Source: Acanthococcus lagerstroemiae
Lineage: Eukaryota > Arthropoda > Insecta > Hemiptera > Eriococcidae
Length of the DNA: 64,000 nt
Direction of reading: 5' to 3'
Assembly: GCA_031841125.1 (NCBI GenBank)
Contig: CM063108.1
Location: 52,350,122-52,414,121, forward strand
Below the pieces are notes generated by a model, which made no database searches, was not told the DNA's origin, and saw only the letters and a program-made list of their open reading frames with translations. A program made the position numbers and the translations under genes. Each line of letters begins with the position of its first letter. Position 1 is the stretch's first letter. Shown here in pieces: positions 33,635 to 45,312 of the stretch.

Positions 33635-35198
33635 TGAGGTGGAAATTGAAGACTTCTTATGGTTTAGTTTGTAGGCAGACTGCGGAGCTCATCGGTGCTC
33701 TCGTTTCTAATTCGGCTGTATCTCCGTCTTAGTGACTGGGTATTGTATTCTGCCTAACCAGACCAAATGTAAAAGCATTCTGGTTTTTTGTGTGTTTTTT
33801 TAAATGGTGGATTATCTGTCGCGTTTATAACCCCGAGAAAAAGGTTACAGTATTGCAAAAGCGTAGCTGTACTCTGGAGTTGGAATCGTGCCATCACAAT
33901 TTTCCGATTATCCGAATTTAACAAAAATATAGTAGTGATAGTGGTTGTAGTCGCCGAACTGGGCAAATTCAGCTGGTGAAATTTTTCAGGAACCTTTTCG
34001 CTTTTTACGCTGTGTACATGAGGCCAGATTTATGGGTTTCCGTGGTAAGCTCGCTGTTAATATCCACCACCTCCTCGCCGTTCCAGCGTGACTTCAATAA
34101 CTAACGATATAATAAATTTGAGTGTAGCTATGCGCCGCGAACTGGTGTTAAAAAAAGAGTACCTAATGCTTACAAATTTATGCGGTGCCTATATTATGGA
34201 GGAGGAAATTTTCAGAAAACGAATAATTACTGCAATCATGTCGAACCGCTTTGGCCTCGGAACGGTCGATAAAAGTATTTTTCTTCTCGGGCTTTACTTT
34301 CGCTTTTACTACATGTGAAAGGGCCGTACTGGAACCACGGACCAGGGTTTCTGTACAATATAGACTATTCGACGAGTGACCTAACCTAACAACCTGAAAT
34401 TGCGAAGATAGTCATTTTAACTTTCGGGAACGTACTTATCCAGGTGAGACATCGAGTATATATAGTACTTCCTTCTGTACTTGATCTGTTTCTCTATCCG
34501 GGTGGCTTATAAATAAGGCCCATTGGGCTTCAAGCATCACATTTTCTCTGTTATGTCGGCCACCCGCTTGTCTGGAAGTTCTCAGCTCCGGTATCATTTT
34601 CATACATTTTCTTCGTTGGAGGCATAGCCGGACTTGCAAAATGTGACAAAACACGGGATTTCAAAGGAAGTCGCTTGAAATCCTTCGACGTAAAATGACA
34701 TCAAATGAGGAATTTACAGGAGTGCTATGCAGTTTTTTCCATATCAACAATGATAAGACTAGAGGTTTTTGCAGTGGCGCTACATGGTGGCAAGGCCGCG
34801 TACTATTACATACATACGGACACGATTTCCGCGTCGTGTCACTACTTTTATATTGTACCGTGTCGTAAACTAAGTCTTCAGCGATCGACCAATGAAAAGT
34901 ACAATCGTTGGTCATTGAGTACGGTACAACTTTTTGTAGAAGCAATGTTCCCTCGATTTTAAATTTTAAATAAGATAATTTTTCTAAATTCTGTTGAAAA
35001 TTGTGCTTTTCTGATGATTCTGTCATCATTTTCCTAACTTCTGCTGGAAATTCTGCTTTCTACTTGATCCTGAAAAATTCTGTCTCGAAACTAAAAATTT
35101 TGCTAAAAGAGCAGAAGTTCTGCCCATCTGGGAACACTGACGCATAGGTATCATTTCATTGGGGTCAAGATTTGCCGAATTCATTTTTGGCAACAAAT

Positions 35199-35651
35199 TT
35201 ACCCTAGTCGGAAAATCATGGTGTCTAGGATGGGGGAGAGGGCTTGTGTATCACCCATTATGGTCGGTTGTCGGCTACCTACAGTCATACTCGTAGTTTG
35301 AATTGAGTTGTTCGAGTTCGTAAAATCAAGACATAAACCGACCAAAATCCAGCGGGGTTCTATGCTTGAAATTTCGTCCATTCGTGTAGATCCTGTGTAG
35401 GTCAAAATGAATGTTGAAAAAATCTTCACATAATTATTAGAAATATTATCCACTTGAGAGTCCCGTACAAGTAAAATGAAAGGTAAAAAAGATTTGCACG
35501 TGATATTCGCGAGCTGTAGACGCTCACGAGTATAAAATCCTGCCGACCCTGTGGTGTCTTCCCCCAGTATTTTCCTGAAGTGGATAGCAAAGTCCTGTAT
35601 ATACTTTTTTTTAATTAATTGGGCTCGTAGGTTATTGAATATGCACTGCAT
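35199..35651 (-). other. Unassigned 150-codon ORF in duplication 1, copy 2
   Basis: No domain recognised. It has one stop in copy 1 (an ACA-TGA-ATG junction where copy 2 has CGA). It could be chance, since it lies in a duplicated non-coding-looking block and the difference is a single substitution. Included only because the frame is long for this AT content. Confidence 0.15.
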
Positions 35652-36017
35652 CCCTGTGGATATTGAAAGAAAATGCCTCGATTAATCTTGCAGAATTACG
35701 AGTATGTGTATTAAACGCTCCCTCCCATTCCTTAGATGTTTTATCTGACAGTTCTGTTTACTCTTGGTGAGTCATTCTGTTATCTGGTCGTGCGATCATT
35801 TTGGAGGTATCAAATTTTGGGTCAGGATAGCAAACGTGTCAATAAGCACAATATAAATATCGTTTCATTGGGTTTAAGAGTTATTGAATCAGTTCTGGCA
35901 ATTGTACGACCTCTAATTTTGCAAGTTACATCGGAGAAACCTGTAGTACAGATGATAGGTGAAATTAATGATGAAAAAAACTTGTGGTATTTTCGACAAG
36001 TTTACGTCTAATAGTGT

Positions 36018-36150
36018 CCAGTAGGGGAGAAGCGGAACCAGTAGTATTGTACTTCCATTGTGACGTCACACGGCGAATCTCCCATAAGAACTGTACAGGA
36101 AGCTTTGGCCTATAATCCCGATCTTTTATCTACTCTCAATTTTCACTCTC
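36018..36150 (-). repeat. Dispersed repeat N, copy 3 (within duplication 1, copy 2)
   Basis: Same as 32556-32690, carried along by the tandem duplication. Confidence 0.65.
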
Positions 36151-38049
36151 TTCCAGTTTTCTATCAACTTCTGTATAGATCAGCTATCCACATCGTAAAT
36201 TATATAATTTGAGTATCTTTGCGATTCCAAATTCGATGTAGAAAGAGTGTATTTTAGAAGTGGCAAGTTCACGATGAGCCTGGCCAGTATCGAGTGCACC
36301 TGGATTGCGAAAAGTTGACTCACAAGCTTGTTTACCCAACTCGAGAGGGTTCGAGCGTATCTTCGAGTTGGTAAACTGCTGGAATTCTGCTTGACACTCG
36401 ACTGCTACTCGACGTTTACATTTAAATAACACTCGACTCGCACGTCTACACGAGCTCCAGCTATACACTCATTCTACAATTTACCTGTCATGTAGTGCTA
36501 AATACGCCATTCCAGAGAGCGTTTCTTATATATGCAGCATTTTTTATATCATGAAAGAGATGGTCTCAAAGACTATGTATGTACCTATATATAGATGAGT
36601 AAAGTTTCTCTCTCATCTCCCTCATCCGCTTGGATAACGAACGCTATAAAAGCCGCAAAAAAGCGAGAGTATTTTTCCTCGTGAAAATCAATTTCATATA
36701 CCGAAATAACGAACTTCATAAAGTTTTTTTTTTATCCTTTCGATATTCAATTCGAAACCAATTTATCGAATAACAGGGTACGATAATATCGGTATAGATG
36801 TGTACGGCGTATAAAGGGAAATAATTTACGTAAATGTGTGTATGTGGCAATCGTGTTACGCCTCGTTTCAGGCGCCTAAAAATAAGACCGACGTGACGCC
36901 GAGCTCCAACTTGTGCCGCATTCAGGGAAAATAATTTCACACCTAATTCACCCTTTGTTCGGCGCGGTAAAAATAAACAAAGGCGTTTTGCCGTTTGAAA
37001 AATATTCATAGTGTCGGCGTCCCCCGCCCCCGCATTTTGAGTATGTACTCGCTTATGGATTTGCTCTTCTCTCTCTCTCTCTCTCTTTGAGGTGGAAATT
37101 GAAGGCTTCTTATGGTTTAGCTTGTAGGCAGACTGCGGAGCTCATCGGTGCTCTCGTTTCTAATTCGGCTGTATCTCCGTCTTAGTGACTGGGTATTGTA
37201 TTCTGCCTAACCAGACCAAATGTGAAAGCATTTTGGTTTTTTGTGTGTGTTTTTTTAAATGGTGGATTATCTGTCGCGTTTATAACCCCGAGAAAAAGGT
37301 TACAGTATTGCAAAAGCGTAGCTGTACTCTGGAGTTGGAATCGTGCCATCACAATTTTCTGATTATCCGAATTTAACAAAAATATAGCAGTGATAGTGGT
37401 TGTAGTCGCCGAACTGGGCAAATTCAGCTGGTGAAATTTTTCAGGAACCTTTTCGCTTTTTACGCTGTGTACATGAGGCCAGATTTATGGGTTTCCGTGG
37501 TAAGCTCGCTGTTAATATCCACCACCTCCTCGCCGTTCCAGCGTGACTTCAATAACTAACGATATAATAAATTTGAGTGTAGCTATGCGCCGCGAACTGG
37601 TGTTAAAAAAAGAGTACCTAATGCTTACAAATTTATGCGGTGCCTATATTATAGAGGAGGAAATTTTCAGAAAACGAATAATTAATGCAATCATGTCGAA
37701 CCGCTTTGGCCTCGGAACGGTCGATAAAAGTATTTTTCTTCTCGGGCTTTACTTTCGCTTTTACTACATGCGAAAGGGCCGTACTGGAACCACGGACCAG
37801 GGTTTCTGTACAATATAGACTATTCGACGAGTGACTTAACCTAACACCCTGAAATTGCGAAGATAGTCATTTTAACTTTCGGGCACGTACTTATCCAGGT
37901 GAGACATCGAGTATATATAGTACTTCCTTCTGTACTTGATCTGTTTCTCTATCCGGGTGGCTTATAAATAAGGCCCATTGGGCTTCAAGCATCACATTTT
38001 CTCTGTTATGTCGGCCACCCGCTTGTCTGGAAGTTCTCAGCTCCGGTAT

Positions 38050-38640
38050 TAGAAAGATAGCATATTTGTATATCCAAAGCTACCGTTTACCATTGTTCAG
38101 TTACCAGCTCGTGGCTTTTGATTTTAGCTACTGACCTTGAGCTTTCCATGAAAAAAAATAATTCGAACCATGAAAGGGTATGATTTTTAACACGTAGATT
38201 TTGACTCTCGTAGCCCCTTCAATATTCAAGATAGGCAACTAATAACTATTATAGTTCCTGCTTAGTTTTTAAAGTAGATGTCATCTGTAGCCATTCTTAC
38301 CAGAGAAAATTTCATAATGAAATTTCTCTGTTCATTTTAAAATCTTGCAGAATTTCGAAATTTCTCAAATTTTGGAATTGAATTTTGTTAATTTCTTTCT
38401 ATCTTGTTTCGAAGGGTAGCAGTGAACAGTTCTTTGGAAATTCAACCGATACTATAATCACAATTTACTGTCTTATTCATGTTGAACAGACTGCCAAAGG
38501 CAAGATTTATGTGCTCAGAAATTGTACTCAAATTTTACGATTCGAATTTTCAAGCTTATATTGCCCCTTTAATATTGAAGACAGTCAGTTGGTAGGCTGT
38601 AAGTTTTTGTTATATTTCCAATATACTACCCATCTCACTG
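38050..38640. other. No feature recognised
   Basis: AT-rich; one 117-codon ORF (38385-38738) has no recognisable domain. Confidence 0.4.
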
Positions 38641-38874
38641 ACTTAAATTCGCTCAAGTATACCCATGCCTGGAAGAAACGAACCTCCCTCCATTTCTCCT
38701 TAAAAGTGATCATCTTCGGCTATGCCTATCGAATGTGAAGTCTGAAGGGGGAGGGGAGGGGAGAAGGGAACTTAAAAAACGTATCTCCTACGTATTCTAC
38801 ACAGACACGTAGTGGAACATTTTATGTGCTTTCGTACCCTAGTAAAAGTACCGCACATTGCTCCAGAATTTTTA

Positions 38875-39085
38875 GAATTTAAAAAATAAAGCTTCTAACT
38901 TTTTTATAATAAAATTCTTTATTTTTAAAATTTAAATTAATCTTTATTTTTTCAAAATAATATTCTTTAAACTTATTAAATTTATTATTATTTTATAAAA
39001 TTATTAAATAAAATTAAATTTAAAAAAAAAAGTTAATAATAATATTAAATATATTAAATTAAAACATTTTAATTAAATTTAGTTT
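38875..39085. repeat. AT-only low-complexity tract
   Basis: About 200 bp almost free of G and C, with runs of TTAAATTT and ATAATA. No coding content. Confidence 0.8.
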
Positions 39086-39141
39086 TAATGGGTAAGTTCC
39101 CTTTAAAAAAAAAGTCTTGTAAAGCTTCATTAAGAGGCATA

Positions 39142-39275
39142 TCTTGACACCGGTGAATCCCAGTTGTGTCCCGACCACCAATTTTTGTCTCAGTTGCGTC
39201 CCACTAGGAAGAAGGGCACATCTTAATTGCATCCCAGACATGCCTGAATTGCGTCCCATATATTTCTCTTCCCAC
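39142..39275. repeat. AATTGCGTCCCA repeats (four)
   Basis: AGTTGTGTCCCG, AGTTGCGTCCCA, AATTGCATCCCA and AATTGCGTCCCA recur at spacings of about 24-40 bp. Confidence 0.5.
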
Positions 39276-39766
39276 TTAACCAGACTTAAGACTGGCTGCA
39301 AAGTATTGCAGGTGTAGTTAAAAATATCACTGGATCTTGCCCCGAGTAATTTTCATCTGTTTCCATCCTTAAAACGTCATTTGGGCGGGAAAAAATTTCA
39401 ACTACAATGACGCGATCCAAAAGGAAGTCCCAAACTTCTTCAAAAAACCAACTCCCTGAATTTTGCCAAATGGGCATTTCGTGGCTGAAAGATCGGTATC
39501 AGAAGTGCTTGAAGGTTGATAGTGATTATTATAGAGAAATAGTGTAACTCAAATCCTAAATAAATTTGGTTTGATATTGAATTTTTGTTCTCTCTTAATC
39601 ATTTTACAGCAAAACACGACTTACTTTTGGGATTGCCCTCGTATGTAGTTAACACGGAAAAACGATGGGTTGAGACGGAGAGGAGGGCGGACCTGTGATT
39701 GAGTCCCTGTATCTTGATCGCAAGACCCCTCTCCTCTTATTTAAATCCTGGGTACGGCTCTGATAA

Positions 39767-39796
39767 CAATAATAATAATAATAATAATAATAATTT
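39767..39796. repeat. (AAT)n microsatellite
   Basis: About nine AAT units. Confidence 0.95.
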
Positions 39797-41259
39797 AAAA
39801 AGGTCAACACTTAGTAAATTTGTTTGGCCAACTTCTGATTAATTTTGGATTTTGCTAATCGATAGACATTTTTGAAATCTCAAACCAAAAATAAAAAAAC
39901 AAAAAATAGGTATGCACTTTTAAAATGTTTCCCAATAATGAAGAATCGACTTCCTTGAATTAGCCAGTTTTGCAAGACCTCTTAAAAGGAACATTTTTCC
40001 TACATCTTCCATTGCCATGTCCAGCCATCCAAGCGCGGAAAACCCTTGAAAATGACTGATTTTTTTTTTTCAGTTTAAATGGACGAAAAAGCAAAAACCA
40101 TTTCATCCATCCTGTTCACCATTTGAAATACTATGATTTTGTTTGAAAAATTTCAACTTATTCCCCTTGTTCCCTTAAACAACTCTGTTGAGGCCAATTA
40201 CGAAAATTATTATTTTGAAATTTCTCGTATGTTATCTAGGATATTTCAAAAACGTACCTAGTTCATCGGAAAAGTGCAGAGCTGCAACCCCCCCCCACGG
40301 CAAAAAACACGAAAAAGCGGGTTTTAGACGGAGAGGAGGGTAGATCTGTCCCATTTTTTGTAAAAGGTATGAAAATGGGAGTTTTAAAAAATGTTTGAAA
40401 TTTTTGTCATATACATGCACGCAAGTGGATAAATTTGGGGTGTTTGTGGCCCCTCTCCCTCCAAGAAAAAAATTCATCTAAAACAACCCCCTTACTTAAA
40501 TCCTGGGTACGACCCTGCACCTCTCCAAAACCTGTGAAATCGGAAGGGGGAGAAGAATGGAGAACATAGTGTAACATTTTATATGCTTGCATACCCTAAT
40601 AAAAAAAATTTCCATGAAAATTTCTATCAACAACACGGCTGCAGACTGTATTTGCGTAGAGAGCAGCGAGTGTCAACCATTGAGTTCGTGTTGGGGGAGC
40701 GTTACGGTTTTCGCTCAAGTATACCCGTATAACTAGAAGAAAATGGAAATGTCAACCACTGAACTGAATTGTCACCATGAAGGGTATAAGAACTGTAAGC
40801 TGAACTGAGCTGGAAATGAGAAGAGAACCCCGTCTCTCAGGTAATGCCTGAAAGTGCGCTGGCTGCGTGCTGGGGGGAGCGCGTCGAGAGGGGCGTTACG
40901 GTCTTCACCCAACTATACCCAGTAGCATGACGTCATAGTAACAGGAGTGTTACAGGGGGTAGTTACGGGGAGCGGGGCGTTACGGTTTTCGCTCAAGTAT
41001 ACCCAGTAGTAAAAGCATATAAAATGATAAAATACTGTTTGGCGACGTACTTTAGCTTCCAGAACCAAGTAGACTGAAGCAATCCGGAATACAGCCCGAT
41101 GGTCAGAAAATCCATCCCCTCAGTAGCGACTATCCTAAGAAAAAAATGACTCAATATCCTACTTATCACGTCAATTCGAGGCCGCCCGGGGAGCTTTTTC
41201 CGCGCAATTCGAAAAACGAGGGGGCGAAAAATTAGTGTATGATTCATTTTCTAGGACAG

Positions 41260-41510
41260 TCTGTTAACAGATCAACTGATTGCGATTAAGACTCATTTAA
41301 ATCAAGTTGAGATTCACTCTTATTATTTCTTATGACTGAGGCTTCTTTGCCTTCAGACTTATTGAAATTTTTTTAGAACTCCTTAAGACTTGTCACCCTC
41401 ATCAGGCTCTTTTGAAGATCAAGATAAAACGCATTCAAATCCTTTCATGATCTGATCAAATTGGACTCTGTTGAGACTCACTGCGACTCTTGTAATCGGT
41501 TCAGCTAGTC
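41260..41510. repeat. Outlier of the GACTCTTCAAGACTTGTT phrase repeat
   Basis: GATTAAGACTC, CCTTAAGACTTGTCA and CAGGCTCTTTTGAAGATC are the same phrase type as in 21720-23015. Copies are strongly diverged. Confidence 0.45.
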
Positions 41511-43438
41511 GTAGTATACATCTGAGTTTACTATTGTAACAATGGGAGAAAGTCAGTCAAAACCAAAAGAATTCCACGAGCCTCCAAAAACACGCATGCC
41601 ATCATTTTGTTCGCAGCACAGGAAACCGTCCACACGAATACTAAAATAGAGGCAAAGTGTGCTGTCCCAACATGAAAAGAACGTAGAATCCTGTTATTTC
41701 GCTAGATTTACAATCCGTCCTCTGATTTTAACGTAACAAGCCTTCTTACCTTACTTTTTGAATGGCCGGTTCGAATCGGTGGACGGCAAATTTTATAGAG
41801 AAGGCATCGATGAGTTGGCAACCCGATAGGATAAATACCTCAATTGGTAACTCTGTTGTGTTGTGCCTTTTCAAATTTTTCAAAATAAAGCCTTCACGAT
41901 TTATAGTTATTTTATAATAGCCCTTGTTACCTTACTTTTTGAACGCCCTTGCAGTTCGCTACCCATTTTGCTATCTATTATCTGTTTTCTAAACCCTATA
42001 TGATATTTCTGAATGTTTACGAATCCTACCTTCTGTTTCTCCACCCAGATTTCAGACAGTGTTAATACGTCAGACTGACGCCTCTTTTTATTCAGTGAAA
42101 GTGGGAATTCGTGGATGTGCATTCACGAACACGTGGCGTATGTCAGTCAGTGATGGAGTACCACCCCCTATTGGCTCTATGGACCTTACTTAGATCATCC
42201 CTGAAACCATGTACTTCGATAACCTCTTCCGTACCTAATTCGAAATTACTTTCTGCTGAGAGTTGCTATCGGCGTTCGAAGCTGTTCCAATAATTGACTA
42301 ATTCGCTGAGTAAAAAGCCAAAATTCGTTTCGTACTTCCGTTTCCTCTCGGTTTTTGATTACATTCGGTATAAACCTATCGACATGTTTCTGAATGCCGA
42401 ATTTGTCACCGAACGTTATGAAAAATTCTGTGTTTTGTCAGCAAGATTAACGAGCTGACGGAACTGAATAAACAGGTTAGAAAATAACGAAAGGTAGTAC
42501 AATAGCTACGTGAAAATATATTCGAAACACGAAGAGTAATCGCGTTGAAATATGGCGAAGCCCCGAGCCACAGGAATCGGTGCATTCGAGTGTATTTAAA
42601 TACGATGATCCCGGATCGTGAGGTCAGCTTATACATTCAAATTATCCGTTTCCCCTTCGTTTGTACCCTTTATTTTGTCTTCACGTTGGGTCGTTAGAAG
42701 TCTAAAACCGTTTTGAAGTCAGCCTGTGCGTGCATATCGTTGCAGAGTGCATGTAATATTAAAGTATCGTTTCGATATTCGCCCATTCGGGTTGCATATC
42801 GAATATAAATGACGGTCTATTATCGTGAATCATCTCTCGTCTGTGTACCGTTCGATTGTCCTAAAGTATTGTTTGTTTTACCGAACTGAAAACATGAAAG
42901 CTATTAGTAAATGTCTGGCTGTATCCTCGCATATGAAGCAGGCTCTCGCAATATGCCCGTAAATATGATTATGGTTACTAATGGTGGAGCGTTAAATAGC
43001 CCTACATGTAGGGAGTCTGCACATTTCGGCGTGGGGTACTTGAAGGTGCGAATCCGTTTCAAGTCGATAACTTTTTGGGACTTTTTGGCGCGAAAAGAAA
43101 AACATAGTTGTTACATATTTTAATGGAATTCGCACTGAAAAATGCACGAAAACACGTAATAACGAATTTATTTCCACAACTAATACAGCAACACAAAACA
43201 GTAGCTAATTCGCTTTGAAAACGCACCATTTATCGCACACAAAACTAGACTATACGGCGACAGCCAGCGGCTTTTATATACCCCGGTGTTATCGGCGAAA
43301 CTCCTTGTCGCTCTCGTTATCTATCTTCTATTCTGCTGCTAGAAATGTGTTGATCTTTCTTCGCTTATCTCGAATATTCGGGAACGTTCGTCACAATATT
43401 GTATTTTCATTAGTCGGGTACCACAAGAAGCTGCAAAT

Positions 43439-43976
43439 TTATGCTTTGTCATCACTGTGATGATACTCTTCCAGCTCCGCAAATCCAGCCTCTACGTCTG
43501 CTAACCGAGGAAAGGCGAGCGCTGTAATCATCTGAACGTGTAAATTTATGGTCGAATTAGTTTCGTATTCTTCCTCCAAACCGCACTCGCTGACTCGTTT
43601 TTGAATATTTTGCGAAAAATGAAACAATATCAAACATCCACCAATGGAGACTGATGGAAAGGCACGCTGTATTTCTTTGATAACCGCCATTTCAAAATCA
43701 CAGTTGAACGTGTCTGGCGCGAGGCCGTTAGTCCTATCAAGAGTCTTGATGCCTTTAAAAAGTGCACGATAAGTTTTGCCCTTTTTATTCGGCAACAGCG
43801 CATATACGAGGGGGTGCGCAGCTCCAAAACGATGACCCATGACAACGATAGAAATTTGATTTAATCTTTTCTCGCGTCGAATTGTCCGAAGATTATCCGG
43901 CGCCGAAAGGATGTCATTGCTGAAGAAATGGCGCCAAAACGTCCGTGAACTACTTGTAGATGTCAGATCTGATTAA
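43439..43976 (-). pseudogene. MULE transposase fragment, copy 1
   Basis: Open frame with HPLVYALLPNKKGKTYRALF, CDFEMAVIKEIQRAFPSVSI, GCLILFHFSQNIQKRV and ALAFPRLADVEAGFAELEE. These are successive blocks of Mutator-like (MULE) transposase domains, including the second acidic residue (DFE) and the GC...HFSQ block of that fold. The frame is open from about 43976 (after a TAA). The first ATG is at 43840 and the stop at 43439. N-terminal and C-terminal parts are missing, so it is a fragment. It is probably a remnant rather than a domesticated gene, but the frame is free of stops in both duplicates. Confidence 0.8.
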
Positions 43977-44029
43977 CCGGCGTGATCACAGAAAAACGTG
44001 AGGAATACCCTTTTCTGCTTGTTGCAGAT

Positions 44030-45312
44030 TTTCTACCGTCAAATGCAACTCATCCAATCTTCTCATTACGATAACACATAACCCTAATCTCATAGGCGCA
44101 AATAGGTGAGGGCTTGGGGGGGGGTGGCCCCCTAAACTTCTAAATAGCCTCCCCCCCAAACTATGAAAAATTACCAAAGAAAATGATGCGGGGGTGGTGT
44201 TGCTTCATAATAAGGGGGCTTAAGCCTCCCAGTTCTGAGTCCTACTTGCGCTTCTGCCTAATCTTCCTGCCTATGAGTATCTCTTTAACCCTTCAAAACT
44301 ACACCCCTGTTCCTAAATCCTCACTGCACTTACATTCACACTTTGAAGGGACACTGTCCCGTACTTTTTCCTACAATCACTACCAACGGTCCATACATCA
44401 CAACCACCTTGGTTGTTGAATCTTCCTCCACGCATTTTCGAACTTACAGAATTCCCTAAAAAATCTACACCTCCCAAGTTTATCGGACACATTTGCAAGA
44501 AATTCTGGACCGCTTTCCTGACCACATCATATGCTTCATTGATGGTTCAAAGTACAACCAACGCACCGCTTACGCCTACTCCATAGATAGTCTACACAGT
44601 CGAACTCCATGCTATCCTACAGTGCCTAGTCACGATCTCCTCGTTCGAAGACTCACCCACCCCCACCCACTATCTGGTCCTCTCAGGTTCACTTTCCTTC
44701 TTAAGGTCTATTTCTGATCGCCTTTCAACGCCCGCTCTCGTCCAACGCATCCATCTCATTCTCCATCTCATTTCCTTCACCACCAAGAACATTTTTTACT
44801 CATGTAGATCCCAAGCCATATTGGTATCCCAGGAAATGAGGCAGTTGATCAAGCAGCACAGCCCGCTATGCAGCTCCCATATACCACTCGTCACCTCCTT
44901 ATCTCAATAGATCTCACTTCCGCCACTCGTCGGACCATTTTGCGTAAGTGGTTCAAAGAGTGGTGGCATCAAGCCTCTCGGGACAACAAGCTTGCAAAAA
45001 TCAAGTTTACACCTGTCCCCTGGTCAACGCCCCAACGTTCCTCCCACCGTGAGGAAGTTATCATCACTCGCCTAAGAATTGGACATCTTTATTCCCTCAA
45101 CTGCCTACAGTGTGAAGATGAAGGCCCTCTCACCGTGGACTACCTCTTCTCACGCCCCTCCCTCACCCTCCATGGTCGAATTTTGGCCCTCTCTAACTCC
45201 CACAAGCACGTAAACAACACCCTCACCTACCTTTCCGCTGCTAAATAGTGGATACCTCTGCGACATAAAGACAACAATTTTTCCGAGCCCACAGCCCAAT
45301 AAATAAATAAAA
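44030..45312 (+). mobile_element. LINE K1: Jockey/I-like LINE 3' fragment
   Basis: Close relative of LINE J. Blocks: NYTPVPKSSLHLHSHFEGTL, EILDRFPDHIICFIDGSKY (RNase H start with the IDGS motif), WFKEWWHQASRDNKLAKIK, EEVIITRLRIGHLY and CLQCEDEGPLTVDYLFS. It ends in an A-rich (AAATA)n tail at 45297-45318. It is split by a MITE at 44091-44256. Frame breaks are frequent. Confidence 0.85.
44091..44256. mobile_element. hAT-like MITE in LINE K1 (166 bp)
   Basis: The left end CATAGGCGCAAATAGG and the reverse complement of the right end CAGAAGCGCAAGTAGG match at 13 of 16 positions. Exact 8-bp target duplication CCTAATCT (44083-44090 and 44257-44264). LINE J, the intact relative, shows the uninterrupted text with the single CCTAATCT. 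The interior has G-runs and C-runs and no ORF. Confidence 0.88.

Larger units (their letters stand above)
31132..34593 (+). repeat. Tandem segmental duplication 1, copy 1 (about 3.46 kb)
   Basis: Begins TCATTTTCATACATTTTCTT and ends AGTTCTCAGCTCCGG. The same sequence restarts at once at 34594. Copies differ by scattered substitutions, a change in a TC run (33610-33634) and small indels. No gene is recognised inside. A frame on the minus strand (31738-32190) is open in copy 2 (35199-35651, 150 codons) but has one stop here. A CpG-containing, non-TE-like sequence lies at 33100-34320. Repeat N lies at 32556-32690. Confidence 0.9.
34594..38048 (+). repeat. Tandem segmental duplication 1, copy 2 (about 3.46 kb)
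   Basis: Direct head-to-tail copy of 31132-34593, with the right end at CAGCTCCGGTAT (38049). The junction at 34594 keeps only a few bases of overlap. High identity implies either a recent duplication or an assembly artefact from two haplotypes. Confidence 0.9.
38645..41015. repeat. Diffuse repeat cluster: TCAAGTATACCCAGTAG motif and paired repeat blocks
   Basis: GTTACGGTTTTCGCTCAAGT + ATACCC occurs at 40700-40726 and 40980-41005, with a variant at 40895-40920 (GTTACGGTCTTCACCCAACT) and a shorter CGCTCAAGTATACCC at 38650. AGACGGAGAGGAGGG and TTAAATCCTGGGTACG each occur twice (39673 and 40327; 39740 and 40497). GTGGAACATTTTATG/GTGTAACATTTTATATG occurs at 38813 and 40570. This looks like several overlapping old copies of one or two elements. 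Confidence 0.55.

Noticed and set aside
34378..34390. CCTAACCTAAC, like two units of the insect telomere repeat (TTAGG)n
   Set aside because: Only two units, in the middle of a segmental duplication; the matching site in the second copy (37833-37845) has one unit changed. Chance or decayed sequence.
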